Positions 25,448 to 34,089 of a stretch of 64,000 nucleotides of DNA are shown here, piece after piece. The position numbers were made by a program, and so were the translations under genes. The notes beneath the pieces are model-generated. The model saw only the letters and a list, made by a program, of their open reading frames with translations. It made no database searches and had not been told where the DNA came from. Positions within the stretch are counted from its first letter, which is position 1. The number at the start of each line of letters is the position of its first letter. The DNA comes from Methylotuvimicrobium buryatense 5G (GTDB lineage: Bacteria > Pseudomonadota > Gammaproteobacteria > Methylococcales > Methylomonadaceae). Location: positions 2,991,972 to 3,055,971 of the forward strand of contig NZ_KB455575.1 of the NCBI RefSeq assembly GCF_000341735.1. The letters are read 5' to 3'.

Positions 25448-26182
25448 ATGCCTAACGAACCAAAACTCTTCGACGACACGCCGCAATGGGTTTGCCTCGA
25501 ATGCGGTTATAACATGATCGGCGAAATGCCCGAGGTTTGTCCGTTCTGCGGAGCCCGGCATGATCGCTTTTTATCATGGGTTGAGGCCGAAAAAACCTAT
25601 CGAGTGACCGCACGACCGGTCAACGAATATGTCGGTCAACTACTTTCGGTGCCGAAATTGGGCCTGGAACATGCGGCCTATCGAATCGAAACCGACCAAG
25701 GCGCGGTCTGGATCGACGCACCCTCGGCTTTCAACCGGGATTTGTCGCCGGTGCGCGCCATCTTGTTCACGCATCATCATTTCATGGGCGCGTCGAATCA
25801 ATACCGAAAGCTCTGGAATGCCGAAGTGCGCATGCACGACTTGGACGCGCGGCATCCGTTGGCGGCCTCGTTCGATGTCGATCTGCGCTTTACCGGCGAC
25901 TCTATCGCCTACGGCATCGAAGCCTTCCATACCGGCGGACACACGCCCGGATTCACTTTTTATATTTACCGTGACGTACTGTTCATCTGCGACTATGTCT
26001 TTTTGACCGATGCGGGGATGCGTTTCAATCCGTTCGGGCCCGAGCAGGAAACTCTACTGCGCGCGCGCCGCATTTTTGAAGTCGTCGAAACCAGAAAGTT
26101 AGAAACGGTCTGCGGCTATAACTCTGTGATGAAATTTGCCGAATGGTTACCTCGATTCGAAAAGCTTGCTAACAGTTCGTAA
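25448..26182 (+). CDS. Metallo-beta-lactamase-fold protein with N-terminal zinc ribbon/rubredoxin-like domain
   Basis: The 244-residue protein begins with a four-cysteine ribbon (C16, C19, C31, C34 in WVCLECG and CPFCGARHD), followed by an MBL-type domain. The canonical T-H-x-H-x-D-H motif appears as FTHHHFMGAS, so Asp and the third His of that motif are missing. Later elements GGHTPGFTFYIY and ICDYVFLTD keep a His and an Asp. The metal site is therefore altered, and hydrolase activity is doubtful. It is the last gene of the ferritin-fumC-glcG run, 39 nt after the previous stop. A redox role resting on the Cys4 centre is an inference. Confidence 0.83.
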   Translation: MPNEPKLFDDTPQWVCLECGYNMIGEMPEVCPFCGARHDRFLSWVEAEKTYRVTARPVNEYVGQLLSVPKLGLEHAAYRIETDQGAVWIDAPSAFNRDLSPVRAILFTHHHFMGASNQYRKLWNAEVRMHDLDARHPLAASFDVDLRFTGDSIAYGIEAFHTGGHTPGFTFYIYRDVLFICDYVFLTDAGMRFNPFGPEQETLLRARRIFEVVETRKLETVCGYNSVMKFAEWLPRFEKLANSS

Positions 26183-26863
26183 ATGAGAGTATTGATAAAG
26201 AATCCCGAAAGAGCGCGAATCTGTTGCCGGTAATTTTTGATAAAGGTACACGATGCAGACGAAGAATGCGGCCGATACATGCCGTGAAATTAAAAATAGC
26301 GATCGACGAGATGGACTAATCCGTAATTACTGTGAAAGTTCGTAGATATAGACCCTTTATCTAATTTTTCGATATACGGCGCTCGACAGAGCAAATGCCG
26401 GTTCCGGAGAGGGTGCGGTTGCTCGACCGACAGGCGTCGGCGGCAGGGAAATCCGCCGTCGAGCCTACATGGATGTATTCACGGCGTCCTGTCGGGCGAG
26501 TGACCGTACCCTCCCCACCAGAGAACTTTCATTTGCCGGGGCGATGGCTAGACCTTCATGGACGTTACTGTGAAAGTTCGCAGATTCTACTCCCTTTTGA
26601 TCGAAAAACCGTCTAAGAATAAAAGGTATGGGATGTGTCCATCGAGGACCGCCATGAATCTTCGTTCCTACGCTCTGCGCTCATCGTTATCCACAAATAT
26701 CGGCAAACTTGCTAAACAGAGGTCGTCGTATACCTGGAAACGGTACTGTTTGATAAATCTGCGAATATTGCACATCAGTGGCTTCGAAATCGGGATCTGG
26801 GTATCGCGCGCTCCCAAGGAGCATCCAGTTCCCTTGTGAGAGCGACGCCTTGTGCGTCCGCGT
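26183..26863. other. Gene-free 680-bp interval with repeats
   Basis: This holds a 105-bp MITE (26409-26513) bounded by two 20-bp direct repeats (26327-26346 and 26566-26585, TTACTGTGAAAGTTCG-type). On the right it holds a degraded copy (about 26735-26850) of the inverted-repeat element seen intact at 55187-55320. I see no supported gene. Confidence 0.6.
26409..26513. repeat. 105-bp MITE (GAGGGT-ended), copy 1
   Basis: The ends GAGGGTGCGGTTGCTCG and CGAGTGACCGTACCCTC are imperfect inverted repeats of about 26 bp. The interior has GGCGGCAGGGAAATCCGCCG and CCTACATGGATGTATTCACG. Confidence 0.88.
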
Positions 26864-28327
26864 TCAGCGCTTCCCGCCGAGCAACGAGCCCATGATGCCG
26901 CGTACGATTTGGCGGCCGAGCTGCGAGCCGATGGTTCTCGCGGTGCTCTTGATCAGCGCCTCGCCGACGCTTTGCCGATTCGATGTGCCGGTCCGTCTCG
27001 TTGCCGACGCCTTGAGATCGCGCGCGGCCTGCGCCTGAAATGCCTGCTGTTCGGCTTTGTGCTTCAGCATTTCGTAAGCCGATTCGCGATCGACCATTTG
27101 ATCGTAACGTCCTTTGAACGGCGAGCGACCGATCAGTTCGTTGCGTTGATCTTCGGTGAGCGGGCCTATTTTCGACTCGGGCGGCCGGATCAACGTGCGC
27201 TCGACCGGGGTCGGGCTGCCGTCCTTGTTCAGCACCGACACCAAGGCTTCGCCGGTCTTCAGCTCTTGCAACACGGTTTCGGTATCGAAGCCAGGATTGG
27301 CCCTGAACGTTTGCGCGACACTTTTCAGTACCTTGCGATCGGCCGGCGTAAATGCTCGTAGCGCATGCTGGATTTTCAGCCCCATCTGACCGAGTATCGG
27401 CGCCGGAATATCTAGCGGACTTTGACTAATGAAATAGACGCCGACGCCTTTAGAACGGATTAAGCGAACGATTTGTTCGATCTTGTCGAGCAAGACTTTC
27501 GGTGCCTGATTGAACAACAGATGCGCTTCGTCGAAAAACAACACCAGCTTCGGCCTATCGCCATCGCCCACTTCGGGTAAGGTTTCGAACAGTTCCGACA
27601 ACATCCACAGCAGAAAGGTCGCATACAGCCGCGGCGATTTCGTCGTCAACTCGGTCGCGTCGAGAATGCTAATCACACCGTTGCCGGAAAAATCGGTCCT
27701 GCGAAAATCATCGAGCTCGACCGCTGGTTCGGCAAAGAAATGTTCTGCGCCTTGTTCCTCGAGCACCAACAGCCGTCGCTGTATCGCACCGATGCTTGCC
27801 GATGTGATGTTCCCGTATTGTTTGGACAGTGCCGCTGAGTTTTCGCCCATCCAATTCAACATCGCGCGCAAATCTTTAAGGTCCAGTAATAACAACCCTT
27901 CGTCGTCGGCGATTTTAAAGCCGCTATAAATCACGCCGGTTTGCGTGTCGTTCAATTCCAACAGATTGCTGAGCAGCAAAGGGCCTAAATCGGACATCGT
28001 CGTACGCACCGGATGCCCGTTTCGGCCGAACAAATCCCAAAAGACCGAGGGATTTCCCCGGAATTGGAAGTCGGCAATCCCGATTCCCGTCACGCGTTCG
28101 GTAATTTTTTCGTGTGCTTGCCCTGCCGTCCCGATTCCCGACAAGTCTCCTTTGATATCGGCCAAGAATACCGGAACGCCCAGTCTCGAAAAACCTTCCG
28201 CCAAAACTTGCAGGGTTACGGTCTTGCCCGTCCCAGTTGCCCCGGAAATGACGCCGTGACGATTCGCCATCGCGGCATCCATCAAGAGCTGGCCGTTGGC
28301 CGTTCCTCCGATCAACACTGTTTTCAT
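26864..28327 (-). CDS. HerA-like ATPase, DUF853/YjgR family
   Basis: The 487-residue protein has Walker A near the N-terminus (SGATGTGKTVTLQ, about 29-41), followed by FLADIKGDLSG, a Walker B region (PKLVLFFDEAHLLF) and FISQSPLDIPAPILGQ. It matches the YjgR-type cytoplasmic ATPases related to the HerA/FtsK helicases; biological role is unknown. AAGGAG lies 8 nt before the ATG at 28327. The C-terminus is glycine- and arginine-rich (GRQIVRGIMGSLLGGKR). It is followed by nothing on the same strand for 680 nt. Confidence 0.9.
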   Translation of the reverse strand: MKTVLIGGTANGQLLMDAAMANRHGVISGATGTGKTVTLQVLAEGFSRLGVPVFLADIKGDLSGIGTAGQAHEKITERVTGIGIADFQFRGNPSVFWDLFGRNGHPVRTTMSDLGPLLLSNLLELNDTQTGVIYSGFKIADDEGLLLLDLKDLRAMLNWMGENSAALSKQYGNITSASIGAIQRRLLVLEEQGAEHFFAEPAVELDDFRRTDFSGNGVISILDATELTTKSPRLYATFLLWMLSELFETLPEVGDGDRPKLVLFFDEAHLLFNQAPKVLLDKIEQIVRLIRSKGVGVYFISQSPLDIPAPILGQMGLKIQHALRAFTPADRKVLKSVAQTFRANPGFDTETVLQELKTGEALVSVLNKDGSPTPVERTLIRPPESKIGPLTEDQRNELIGRSPFKGRYDQMVDRESAYEMLKHKAEQQAFQAQAARDLKASATRRTGTSNRQSVGEALIKSTARTIGSQLGRQIVRGIMGSLLGGKR

Positions 28328-28417
28328 TGTAAACTCCTTAACCGACTCAAGTTGCGGTCATGCTACCACACGCGCTGAATCAGCCATAAGCGGGCAATGG
28401 CCGGAATGTCAAATCGC

Positions 28418-31400
28418 TCATTGGCCGAGATAGCGCCGAATATCCACTGCATCGACCTGCTCAGTGCGCAGGTAACGTTTTGCGTACTCCAAATAGGCGC
28501 CGCTACGCAAGAAAAGCTCGAAAACATCACGGTCCACATGCTGTTCTTGCACCATTCGATGTAGTATATCGAGCGCGGCGCTGATCGGCTTTGCATCTTT
28601 ATACGGTCGATCGGCCGCTGTCAATGCTTCGAAAATGTCGGCCAACACCATAATACGCTCCGGAATTGAAAGATCTTTGGCGATCAGCATGCGCGGATAA
28701 CCGCGCCCATCTAGCGTTTCATGATGAGTAGAAGCATAGCGCGGCACCTGGAGCAAATCTTCGGGCAACGGCAATTTATCGAGCATTTTGATCGTGCTGA
28801 TCATGTGCTCGTTAATCTTGAAGCGATCTTCTTCGGTCAAGGTACCTCGTGATACAGTGAGATTGTGCAATTCGCCCAGATTGTAAAGATGTTCCGGTAT
28901 CGCCATCTTTATGCCCAAGCGCTCATCATGGATGTTGTTGCGCAGGCGCTTGATGATGTGCCAAGGCTTATCCGCCAATAGTGGCTCCGTGACCGGCAGC
29001 GGTGTTTGCTCCTCGGGATAGCGTGCAACTTCGATCGGAGATAAGCCTAATCGGTCGTCGAAATGCCGCCGCCAAGTGATGCGAGCCAATTGATTCAGCC
29101 TATCGATATCGGCCTCGCTCATGCTTTCACCGCCCAAATTGCAGTTGGCAACAAAGGCAAAATCCTCTTGTAATTGTCGTTGGCGTTGCTCTAATTCATG
29201 ACGATTTCGTTTCTCATCACTCGGCGCGTTCAAGTACTGCTTCCAATAGTCGATTTCGGCATCGCGCCACAACACTTCGAAGCGCATGCGGATTTCGTGA
29301 ATGCGGTTATAAATCGTCTCAAGCTTGGTGCTTTTATCGATGATGTGCTCAGGCGTCGTAATCTTGCCGCAGTCGTGCAGCCAAGCTCCGATACGGAATT
29401 CGCGCCAGGCATCTTCGTTACCGAAACCGAATGTATCGAATGGCGGTCGACGACTCTCTTCGGCTTTTTGCGCCAACAAGATTGCCAGCTCCGGAACCCT
29501 CGCACAGTGCCCCGCCGTATAGGCCGACTTGTCATCGATGGCTTGGGCGATCAATTGGATGAACGATTCCATCAATTCTTCCCGTTCTTTGGCATGCTGC
29601 CGTATCGAATGCGCCATAGTCATCATCGAACCCGATAACTCATCGATTTCGATAATATGGCTTTCCATCGGATCGAGTTCGCCGTATCGGCGCCGTTTAA
29701 TCTTTTCGTTTTCCAGAGCGAGATGCTTGATCGGCTTAACAATCAACGAGGCCAGCCAAAATGCAAGCGGCAACAATAACAAAAGGCAGCCGCTGGTAAT
29801 CAATAACACGGCATTGACTTGAGCAACGGCAGGGGCTAGCACGGCGGATTCCGGCGTAATCACGGCAAAAAAGTCGGCCGCCCGATGATTTTGGCCAATG
29901 GCCTGCACATAGACGAAGTGAGGCTCGCCATCGAGCTCCATTTTATGCAGTTGATTGAGGTCGGTCGACTTCGAAGCCAAACTGATGAGTTCTTGGAATG
30001 GGACCATGGCATCCTGAGCAATGTCCCTTTCCGCATCGACCAGCCAGCGCGCATTTAACCAACTGTGCTGCTGTTCGCCTAAATTATCCAGAGCCAAGTT
30101 AATCAACTCGATAACTTCTTTTAGTTGCGGCCGCACTACAAAGTGCAGACTGTTGGGAATGCTTGATTCCCCCCAATCCAACTCCTCATAGATCGCGACA
30201 TCATCGAAGAAAAATTGCCGTGTCGTATAATGCAGGATTGCGGCAGTATCGAGCCCGGCATCGACCTCGCCTCGCCGCACCGCATCGAATAATCCCCGAA
30301 CGCCATCGACTTCGACAATGTCGATGTCCGGAAACATTTGCTTGAAAGAAGCGATGATGGACCACCCGGCCGGTATTGCAAGCCGTTTTCCCTGCAATTG
30401 TCGGATTGATGTAACAGGCGTTTGATCCTTGCGCATCAGAATACCATCCGATGGCTCGGCAAAGGCCTTGCTCAATATACCTAAAGCGGCGTTTTGTTCG
30501 GTACCGACCACCGGCTGCAAAATATCGATCTGACCGGTACGATACATCGCGACCAGCTGAGGCCAGCTATAACCGTTGACATAGTCGAACTGCAAGCCGG
30601 TCATTTGCTCGATCATCGATAATACGTCGATAGCATAGCCGAATGGTTCGCCGGCGATGACAAAATCGAACGGCGGCCAATCGAGCTCGTTCGATACCGT
30701 CAATATGGGATTTTTCTCTACCAATTGCCGCTGTTCATCGTTAAGTACGAGGGGCTCGACTTTCGGCATCACAGTCGGCGGCATTCGACTTTCACTAGAG
30801 GCAATGATTTCGCCACTGCCTTGATAGAGATAAATGCGGCTATCTTTGCTCAACATTTGTTCATTGAGCTTATCGGACATAGCAGACAACGCAATATCGA
30901 CCGCCAGAACCGCATCCTGACCGGCAATCCGCATCGAATAAGTCTGGCCTGGCGCTTGAAGATGTTGAAATTGATAGGGAGCGGTTTTATGGACTTTGCC
31001 CAATTTGGCTTGTATATACCACGGTCGCTTGCTGGCTAAATAGTCGCTCCGCTCTGTTCGGCTGGTTCGGAGATTAAATTGCTCGTCATAATAGAGAAAT
31101 TCCCGAGTTCGCCGATCGCCTTTGCCCAAGACCGTGATAACGACCCACCTGTCCTGCGGCAATGCCCGTAATTGCATGCGCACGGCTTCGCTCGTATTCA
31201 GATTGATCAGCTCGTAAAAGTCGCCATCGCCAAAACCGATATAAGCGGCATAGAACAAAGGGTTTTCATCGAGCACTTCGGCAAAGATGTCGCGTGTTCG
31301 CTCCGTAACTCGGCCTTCGCTCAGAATATCGGGATTACCGGCCAGTATGCGCGTGGCATCAAGCGCGCGTCGATCCATGGCCGTCAAATATTCACTCGTA

Positions 31401-31576
31401 CTCGCTGCGGATTGGCGATAGGTTATCAGAGTCGATTCGACCGCCAATGAGCTCGTAAAATAAAATTGCAAGCTAATGGCGACAATCACGGTCAGCGATG
31501 TCATCAATAAAAACAGACTGACAACAGTGATTTTGATAGAAAACTTAAACTGCTTGTTTTTCTGCGATATTGTCAT
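28418..31576 (-). CDS. Membrane sensor: Cache-like domain, periplasmic solute-binding domain, HAMP-like region and HD-GYP domain
   Basis: The 1052-residue protein starts with a membrane helix (about 14-34) and a Cache-like ligand domain (FAEVLDENPLFYAAYIGFG, SKRPWYIQAK). Next comes a family-3 solute-binding domain (about 285-500; PPFDFVIAGEPFGYAIDVL, RLAIPAGWSI). A second helix lies near 585-605 (VLLITSGCLLLLLPLAFWLA) with a HAMP-like linker. The HD-GYP domain has H-D at about 734-735 in WLHDCGK and HHETLDGRGYP near 950-961, so it should hydrolyse cyclic di-GMP. The gap between these motifs is about 215 residues, far longer than usual. Ligand-controlled c-di-GMP breakdown is the likely role. 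Confidence 0.88.
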   Translation of the reverse strand: MTISQKNKQFKFSIKITVVSLFLLMTSLTVIVAISLQFYFTSSLAVESTLITYRQSAASTSEYLTAMDRRALDATRILAGNPDILSEGRVTERTRDIFAEVLDENPLFYAAYIGFGDGDFYELINLNTSEAVRMQLRALPQDRWVVITVLGKGDRRTREFLYYDEQFNLRTSRTERSDYLASKRPWYIQAKLGKVHKTAPYQFQHLQAPGQTYSMRIAGQDAVLAVDIALSAMSDKLNEQMLSKDSRIYLYQGSGEIIASSESRMPPTVMPKVEPLVLNDEQRQLVEKNPILTVSNELDWPPFDFVIAGEPFGYAIDVLSMIEQMTGLQFDYVNGYSWPQLVAMYRTGQIDILQPVVGTEQNAALGILSKAFAEPSDGILMRKDQTPVTSIRQLQGKRLAIPAGWSIIASFKQMFPDIDIVEVDGVRGLFDAVRRGEVDAGLDTAAILHYTTRQFFFDDVAIYEELDWGESSIPNSLHFVVRPQLKEVIELINLALDNLGEQQHSWLNARWLVDAERDIAQDAMVPFQELISLASKSTDLNQLHKMELDGEPHFVYVQAIGQNHRAADFFAVITPESAVLAPAVAQVNAVLLITSGCLLLLLPLAFWLASLIVKPIKHLALENEKIKRRRYGELDPMESHIIEIDELSGSMMTMAHSIRQHAKEREELMESFIQLIAQAIDDKSAYTAGHCARVPELAILLAQKAEESRRPPFDTFGFGNEDAWREFRIGAWLHDCGKITTPEHIIDKSTKLETIYNRIHEIRMRFEVLWRDAEIDYWKQYLNAPSDEKRNRHELEQRQRQLQEDFAFVANCNLGGESMSEADIDRLNQLARITWRRHFDDRLGLSPIEVARYPEEQTPLPVTEPLLADKPWHIIKRLRNNIHDERLGIKMAIPEHLYNLGELHNLTVSRGTLTEEDRFKINEHMISTIKMLDKLPLPEDLLQVPRYASTHHETLDGRGYPRMLIAKDLSIPERIMVLADIFEALTAADRPYKDAKPISAALDILHRMVQEQHVDRDVFELFLRSGAYLEYAKRYLRTEQVDAVDIRRYLGQ

Positions 31577-31641
31577 TATTCCCTTCGTGAACCGTTGGTA
31601 TTGCTTTCATCAAAAACGCCGTCATCATGTATCGACAAAGG

Positions 31642-31802
31642 TATACCTTTCGTGGATCAAAATTCGGCGCAGGGGTGTCCGTCAAAGGACGCCGTGAATA
31701 CATCCATGTAGGCTCTATGCCAGCATCCATGCTGGCAAAGCCTTTGTCGCACACCCCAGCGCCTCCTTAGACACTGCCGAAATTTGATTAGCAAAGGGTA
31801 TA
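31642..31802. repeat. TATACC-ended MITE, full copy
   Basis: A 161-bp element, TATACC to GGTATA, nearly the same as 22473-22632. It lies in the upstream region of the HD-GYP gene. Confidence 0.9.
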
Positions 31803-31895
31803 TCAGCGCGGAGTAAAACAGTCTAGGAACGCCAGTCAGTATCGGAAGAATAATGAAAAATTTGCCGGCCGCCGAAATTCTTTTTTACGCCTGCG

Positions 31896-32546
31896 TTATT
31901 GAACCGGATAACCCAACGGCAACAGATACAATGGACGTTGATCTTTGGGCAGTTTAAGGGCTTCCGCTACACGCTTATCGTTGAACGCACCAATCGGCAC
32001 GCCGGCCAGCCCTTGAGCAGTTGCTTGCAGCAATAGATTCTGTGCCGCATGACCAACTTCGATCGGGACATAAAGATTCGCGCGCTCTCGATATTTGATG
32101 GAGGTCCTTTCGAAAACGGCGGTAAAAACAAAAACGGCCGGCGCCGAGCCGACTGAGTCTTGATCCAGCGCGGCTTTTTGCAATTCCGATCGACGGTCAC
32201 CTTCGACAGTGCGTTTGAGCTCATGACGCTCAGGAATATAGCGATAAATTCCGGCCGGCAGTACGACATAAGTTTCTAGCGGATACAACGCACCGGCCGA
32301 AGGCGCCGCACGTAGGCCGCCCTTTGTATCGGTAATGCCTTGCGCCGCCCAAAGCAATTGCCCGATCTGCTCGATCGATAAAGTTTTTGCCGCAAACGCC
32401 CGTATTGAGCGTCGTGCGGCGATGCTTTGTTCCAGCGACATCGAACCGACAACTTTCGCTTGCGGCAGATGTATCGTTTCGTCAAAAGCGATCGCTTGCG
32501 AGAAAAGCACCATCGGGATCAATCCTATCGAGTTCACGGCTTGCAC
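31896..32546 (-). CDS. SagB/ThcOx-type nitroreductase-family protein
   Basis: The 216-residue FMN-type oxidoreductase has RRSIRAFAAKTLSIEQIGQLLWAAQGIT split across the first half, APSAGALYPLETYVVLPAGIYRY, and GHAAQNLLLQATAQGLAGVPIGAF. Such proteins oxidise azoline rings in peptide natural products (SagB) or act as general nitroreductases. No cyclodehydratase or precursor peptide is near, so the substrate is unknown. The GTG at 32544-32546 opens a hydrophobic N-terminus (IGLIPMVLFSQAIA) that may be a signal peptide, so the protein may be periplasmic. It is divergent from the MJ1316 gene. Confidence 0.82.
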   Translation of the reverse strand: MQAVNSIGLIPMVLFSQAIAFDETIHLPQAKVVGSMSLEQSIAARRSIRAFAAKTLSIEQIGQLLWAAQGITDTKGGLRAAPSAGALYPLETYVVLPAGIYRYIPERHELKRTVEGDRRSELQKAALDQDSVGSAPAVFVFTAVFERTSIKYRERANLYVPIEVGHAAQNLLLQATAQGLAGVPIGAFNDKRVAEALKLPKDQRPLYLLPLGYPVQ

Positions 32547-32612
32547 CTCAGTAGTCGTCTAGATCCAATTTAGTGTAGCATTTCGGCAAGTTTTCAATGC
32601 GGATTTAGACCC

Positions 32613-32867
32613 ATGCAACCGGTACAAGACATACTGAACCGCATCCGATGGGACGAACATTGGAAGGGCGACGAATTCAAGATCGGCTATTACGACCGGA
32701 TCGAAGACAGACTGATCGTTGTAGCGTTCAACGAAATCCGTTTCCCGAAGGGCGATCATTTTACATTCGAGGTTATCGACCAAGACGGCGAATTGCATTC
32801 GGTGCCCTATCACCGCGTCAAGGCGATCTTCCGCAACGGCGACCTGATTTGGCATCGCAAACATTAG
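32613..32867 (+). CDS. MJ1316 (DUF504) RNA-end-recognition domain protein
   Basis: The 84-residue protein has VQDILNRIRWDEHWKGDEFK, IGYYDRIEDRLIVVAFNEI, and HSVPYHRVKAIFRNGDLIWH, the full length of the family formerly called DUF504 / UPF0248. The domain has been predicted to recognise RNA 2',3'-cyclic phosphate ends and is found with RNA repair genes. Archease (33612) and RtcB (34090) lie downstream on the same strand, which supports that role here. It has its own terminator, so it is not strictly co-transcribed with them. Confidence 0.85.
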   Translation: MQPVQDILNRIRWDEHWKGDEFKIGYYDRIEDRLIVVAFNEIRFPKGDHFTFEVIDQDGELHSVPYHRVKAIFRNGDLIWHRKH

Positions 32868-32875
32868 AATTCCAG

Positions 32876-32909
32876 ATCGGGTCAGCGATAGCATCACCCG
32901 ATTTTTTTT
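32876..32909 (+). terminator. Rho-independent terminator
   Basis: ATCGGGT, a 13-nt loop and ACCCGAT are followed by eight T residues, 9 nt after the MJ1316 gene. Confidence 0.88.
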
Positions 32910-33009
32910 AGGCTATGTTCGCGTTAGCAGTTGAAACGGTTTTCCTTCCTACTAAATAAACCATTTAGGAACTAGTCAATGATTGCTTTCCAATACACTG
33001 AGCGTGGAA

Positions 33010-33114
33010 GATGGTACGATTACTCGCTTGACAGGACGCCGTGAATACGTCCGTGTAGGCGTGACGGCGGCTTTCCCTACCGCCGACACCTGTCAATCGA
33101 GCAACCGTACCCTC
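33010..33114. repeat. 105-bp MITE, copy 2 (inverted)
   Basis: Same 105-bp length and ends as 26409-26513 but in reverse orientation (GACGCCGTGAATACGTCCGT early, GGCGGCTTTCCCTACCGCCG later). Confidence 0.88.
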
Positions 33115-33241
33115 CTTTCAACCATTAGCGTCATATTGAAAAAAGGAAAGTTATTCAGAGTTGTATCCTGGAGTTTCATGTTGGCTTTAAGTTCAAAAGT
33201 ATCAACTATTAACGCGAACATAGCCTTTTTTTACGGGATGT

Positions 33242-33270
33242 GTCGGGTTATGGCTATTACCTAACCCGAC
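33242..33270. other. Hairpin GTCGGGTTA / TAACCCGAC
   Basis: A 9-bp perfect stem with an 11-nt loop lies 7 nt after the stop codon of the CydX-like gene. No T-run follows on either strand, so it is a weak terminator candidate at best. Confidence 0.5.
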
Positions 33271-33276
33271 CTACGC

Positions 33277-33420
33277 CTAACTCTCGTCGCACTTTTCGCC
33301 CGGCATCGCTTTAAACATATCGCAGTGATCGAAATCGCATTCGGCTTCGAGCCACATTGCGTTAATGATGCCAAATGCGCAAGCGAAGCCGACGCCCAAT
33401 ATCCAACTGAAATACCACAT
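33277..33420 (-). CDS. cydX: CydX-like small membrane protein (47 residues)
   Basis: Reading from the ATG at 33420 gives MWYFSWILGVGFACAFGIIN followed by AMWLEAECDFDHCDMFKAMP and GEKCDES. The start MWYF-WILG-x-x-AC-FG-I-x-A-x-x-LE is the signature of CydX/YbgT, the single-helix third subunit that stabilises cytochrome bd oxidase. GAGGA lies 8 nt before the ATG. The C-terminal tail has three Cys and one His, which is unusual. No cydA or cydB is in the window, so this is an orphan copy. Confidence 0.85.
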   Translation of the reverse strand: MWYFSWILGVGFACAFGIINAMWLEAECDFDHCDMFKAMPGEKCDES

Positions 33421-33611
33421 AATAAATTCCTCGATTCGGTTTTAAAGCAAGCACCGTTTGTCTGTCACATCCGATGCGCCCCGCAAAATGTGCGCAATGC
33501 CGTAATCTACATTTAATTTTTTCGGGCAACTAAAGTTAAATACGATCTTGACGGAATGTTCATAGTTTTGCGAAATTGTTCTCAATCCAGTACTCAGCAA
33601 GTCATTTTGCC

Positions 33612-34046
33612 ATGATCGATAAAACTCTGATTCCGCATTGGGAACACTTCGAACATAAAGCCGATATCGGTATTCGCGGTATTGCGCCTGCGCTCGCCGC
33701 AGCTTTCGAGCAGGCCGCGCTGGCGATGACCTCGGTCATCTGCGATCCCGACTTGATTCTAGAACATCAATCGGTCGAAGTATCCTGTCAAGCGGACGAT
33801 ATCGAATTCTTATTTCTGGATTGGATCAATGAATTGATTTATCTGATGGCTGTCAAAGGCTTATTGTTCAAGCGGTTTCAGGTCGAGATCAATGGCAACT
33901 TTCTAATTGCGACGGCTTCCGGCGAACCGGCCGATCCCGCCAAACACCAACCCGCCGTCGAAATCAAGGGCGCGACCTTGACCGAACTTGCCGTGCGCCA
34001 AACCGAAGACGGGCTTTGGCTGGCTCAGTGCGTGGTGGATGTATGA
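33612..34046 (+). CDS. Archease, RtcB activator
   Basis: The 144-residue protein shows WEHFEHKADIGIRGIAPALA, then ADDIEFLFLDWINELIYLM, and the C-terminal EIKGATLTELAVRQTEDGLW and AQCVVDV. Archease promotes guanylylation and turnover of the RtcB ligase, and rtcB starts 43 nt downstream. An in-frame start 12 codons upstream (33576) exists, but the ATG at 33612 gives the usual family N-terminus. Confidence 0.93.
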   Translation: MIDKTLIPHWEHFEHKADIGIRGIAPALAAAFEQAALAMTSVICDPDLILEHQSVEVSCQADDIEFLFLDWINELIYLMAVKGLLFKRFQVEINGNFLIATASGEPADPAKHQPAVEIKGATLTELAVRQTEDGLWLAQCVVDV

Positions 34047-34089
34047 ATACGGCAATTTACTTCCACATTCTGCATAAAAGGTAAAATCG

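Noticed and set aside
26395-26616. Small frames reading VEPTWMYSRRP-type peptides
   Set aside because: The same peptide recurs wherever the MITE core occurs (22.5, 31.7, 47.2 and 49 kb), so it is translated repeat DNA.
31896-32546. Thiazole/oxazole-modified peptide cluster around the SagB-like protein
   Set aside because: No YcaO cyclodehydratase, E1-like partner or precursor peptide lies within 5 kb, so a stand-alone nitroreductase is more likely.
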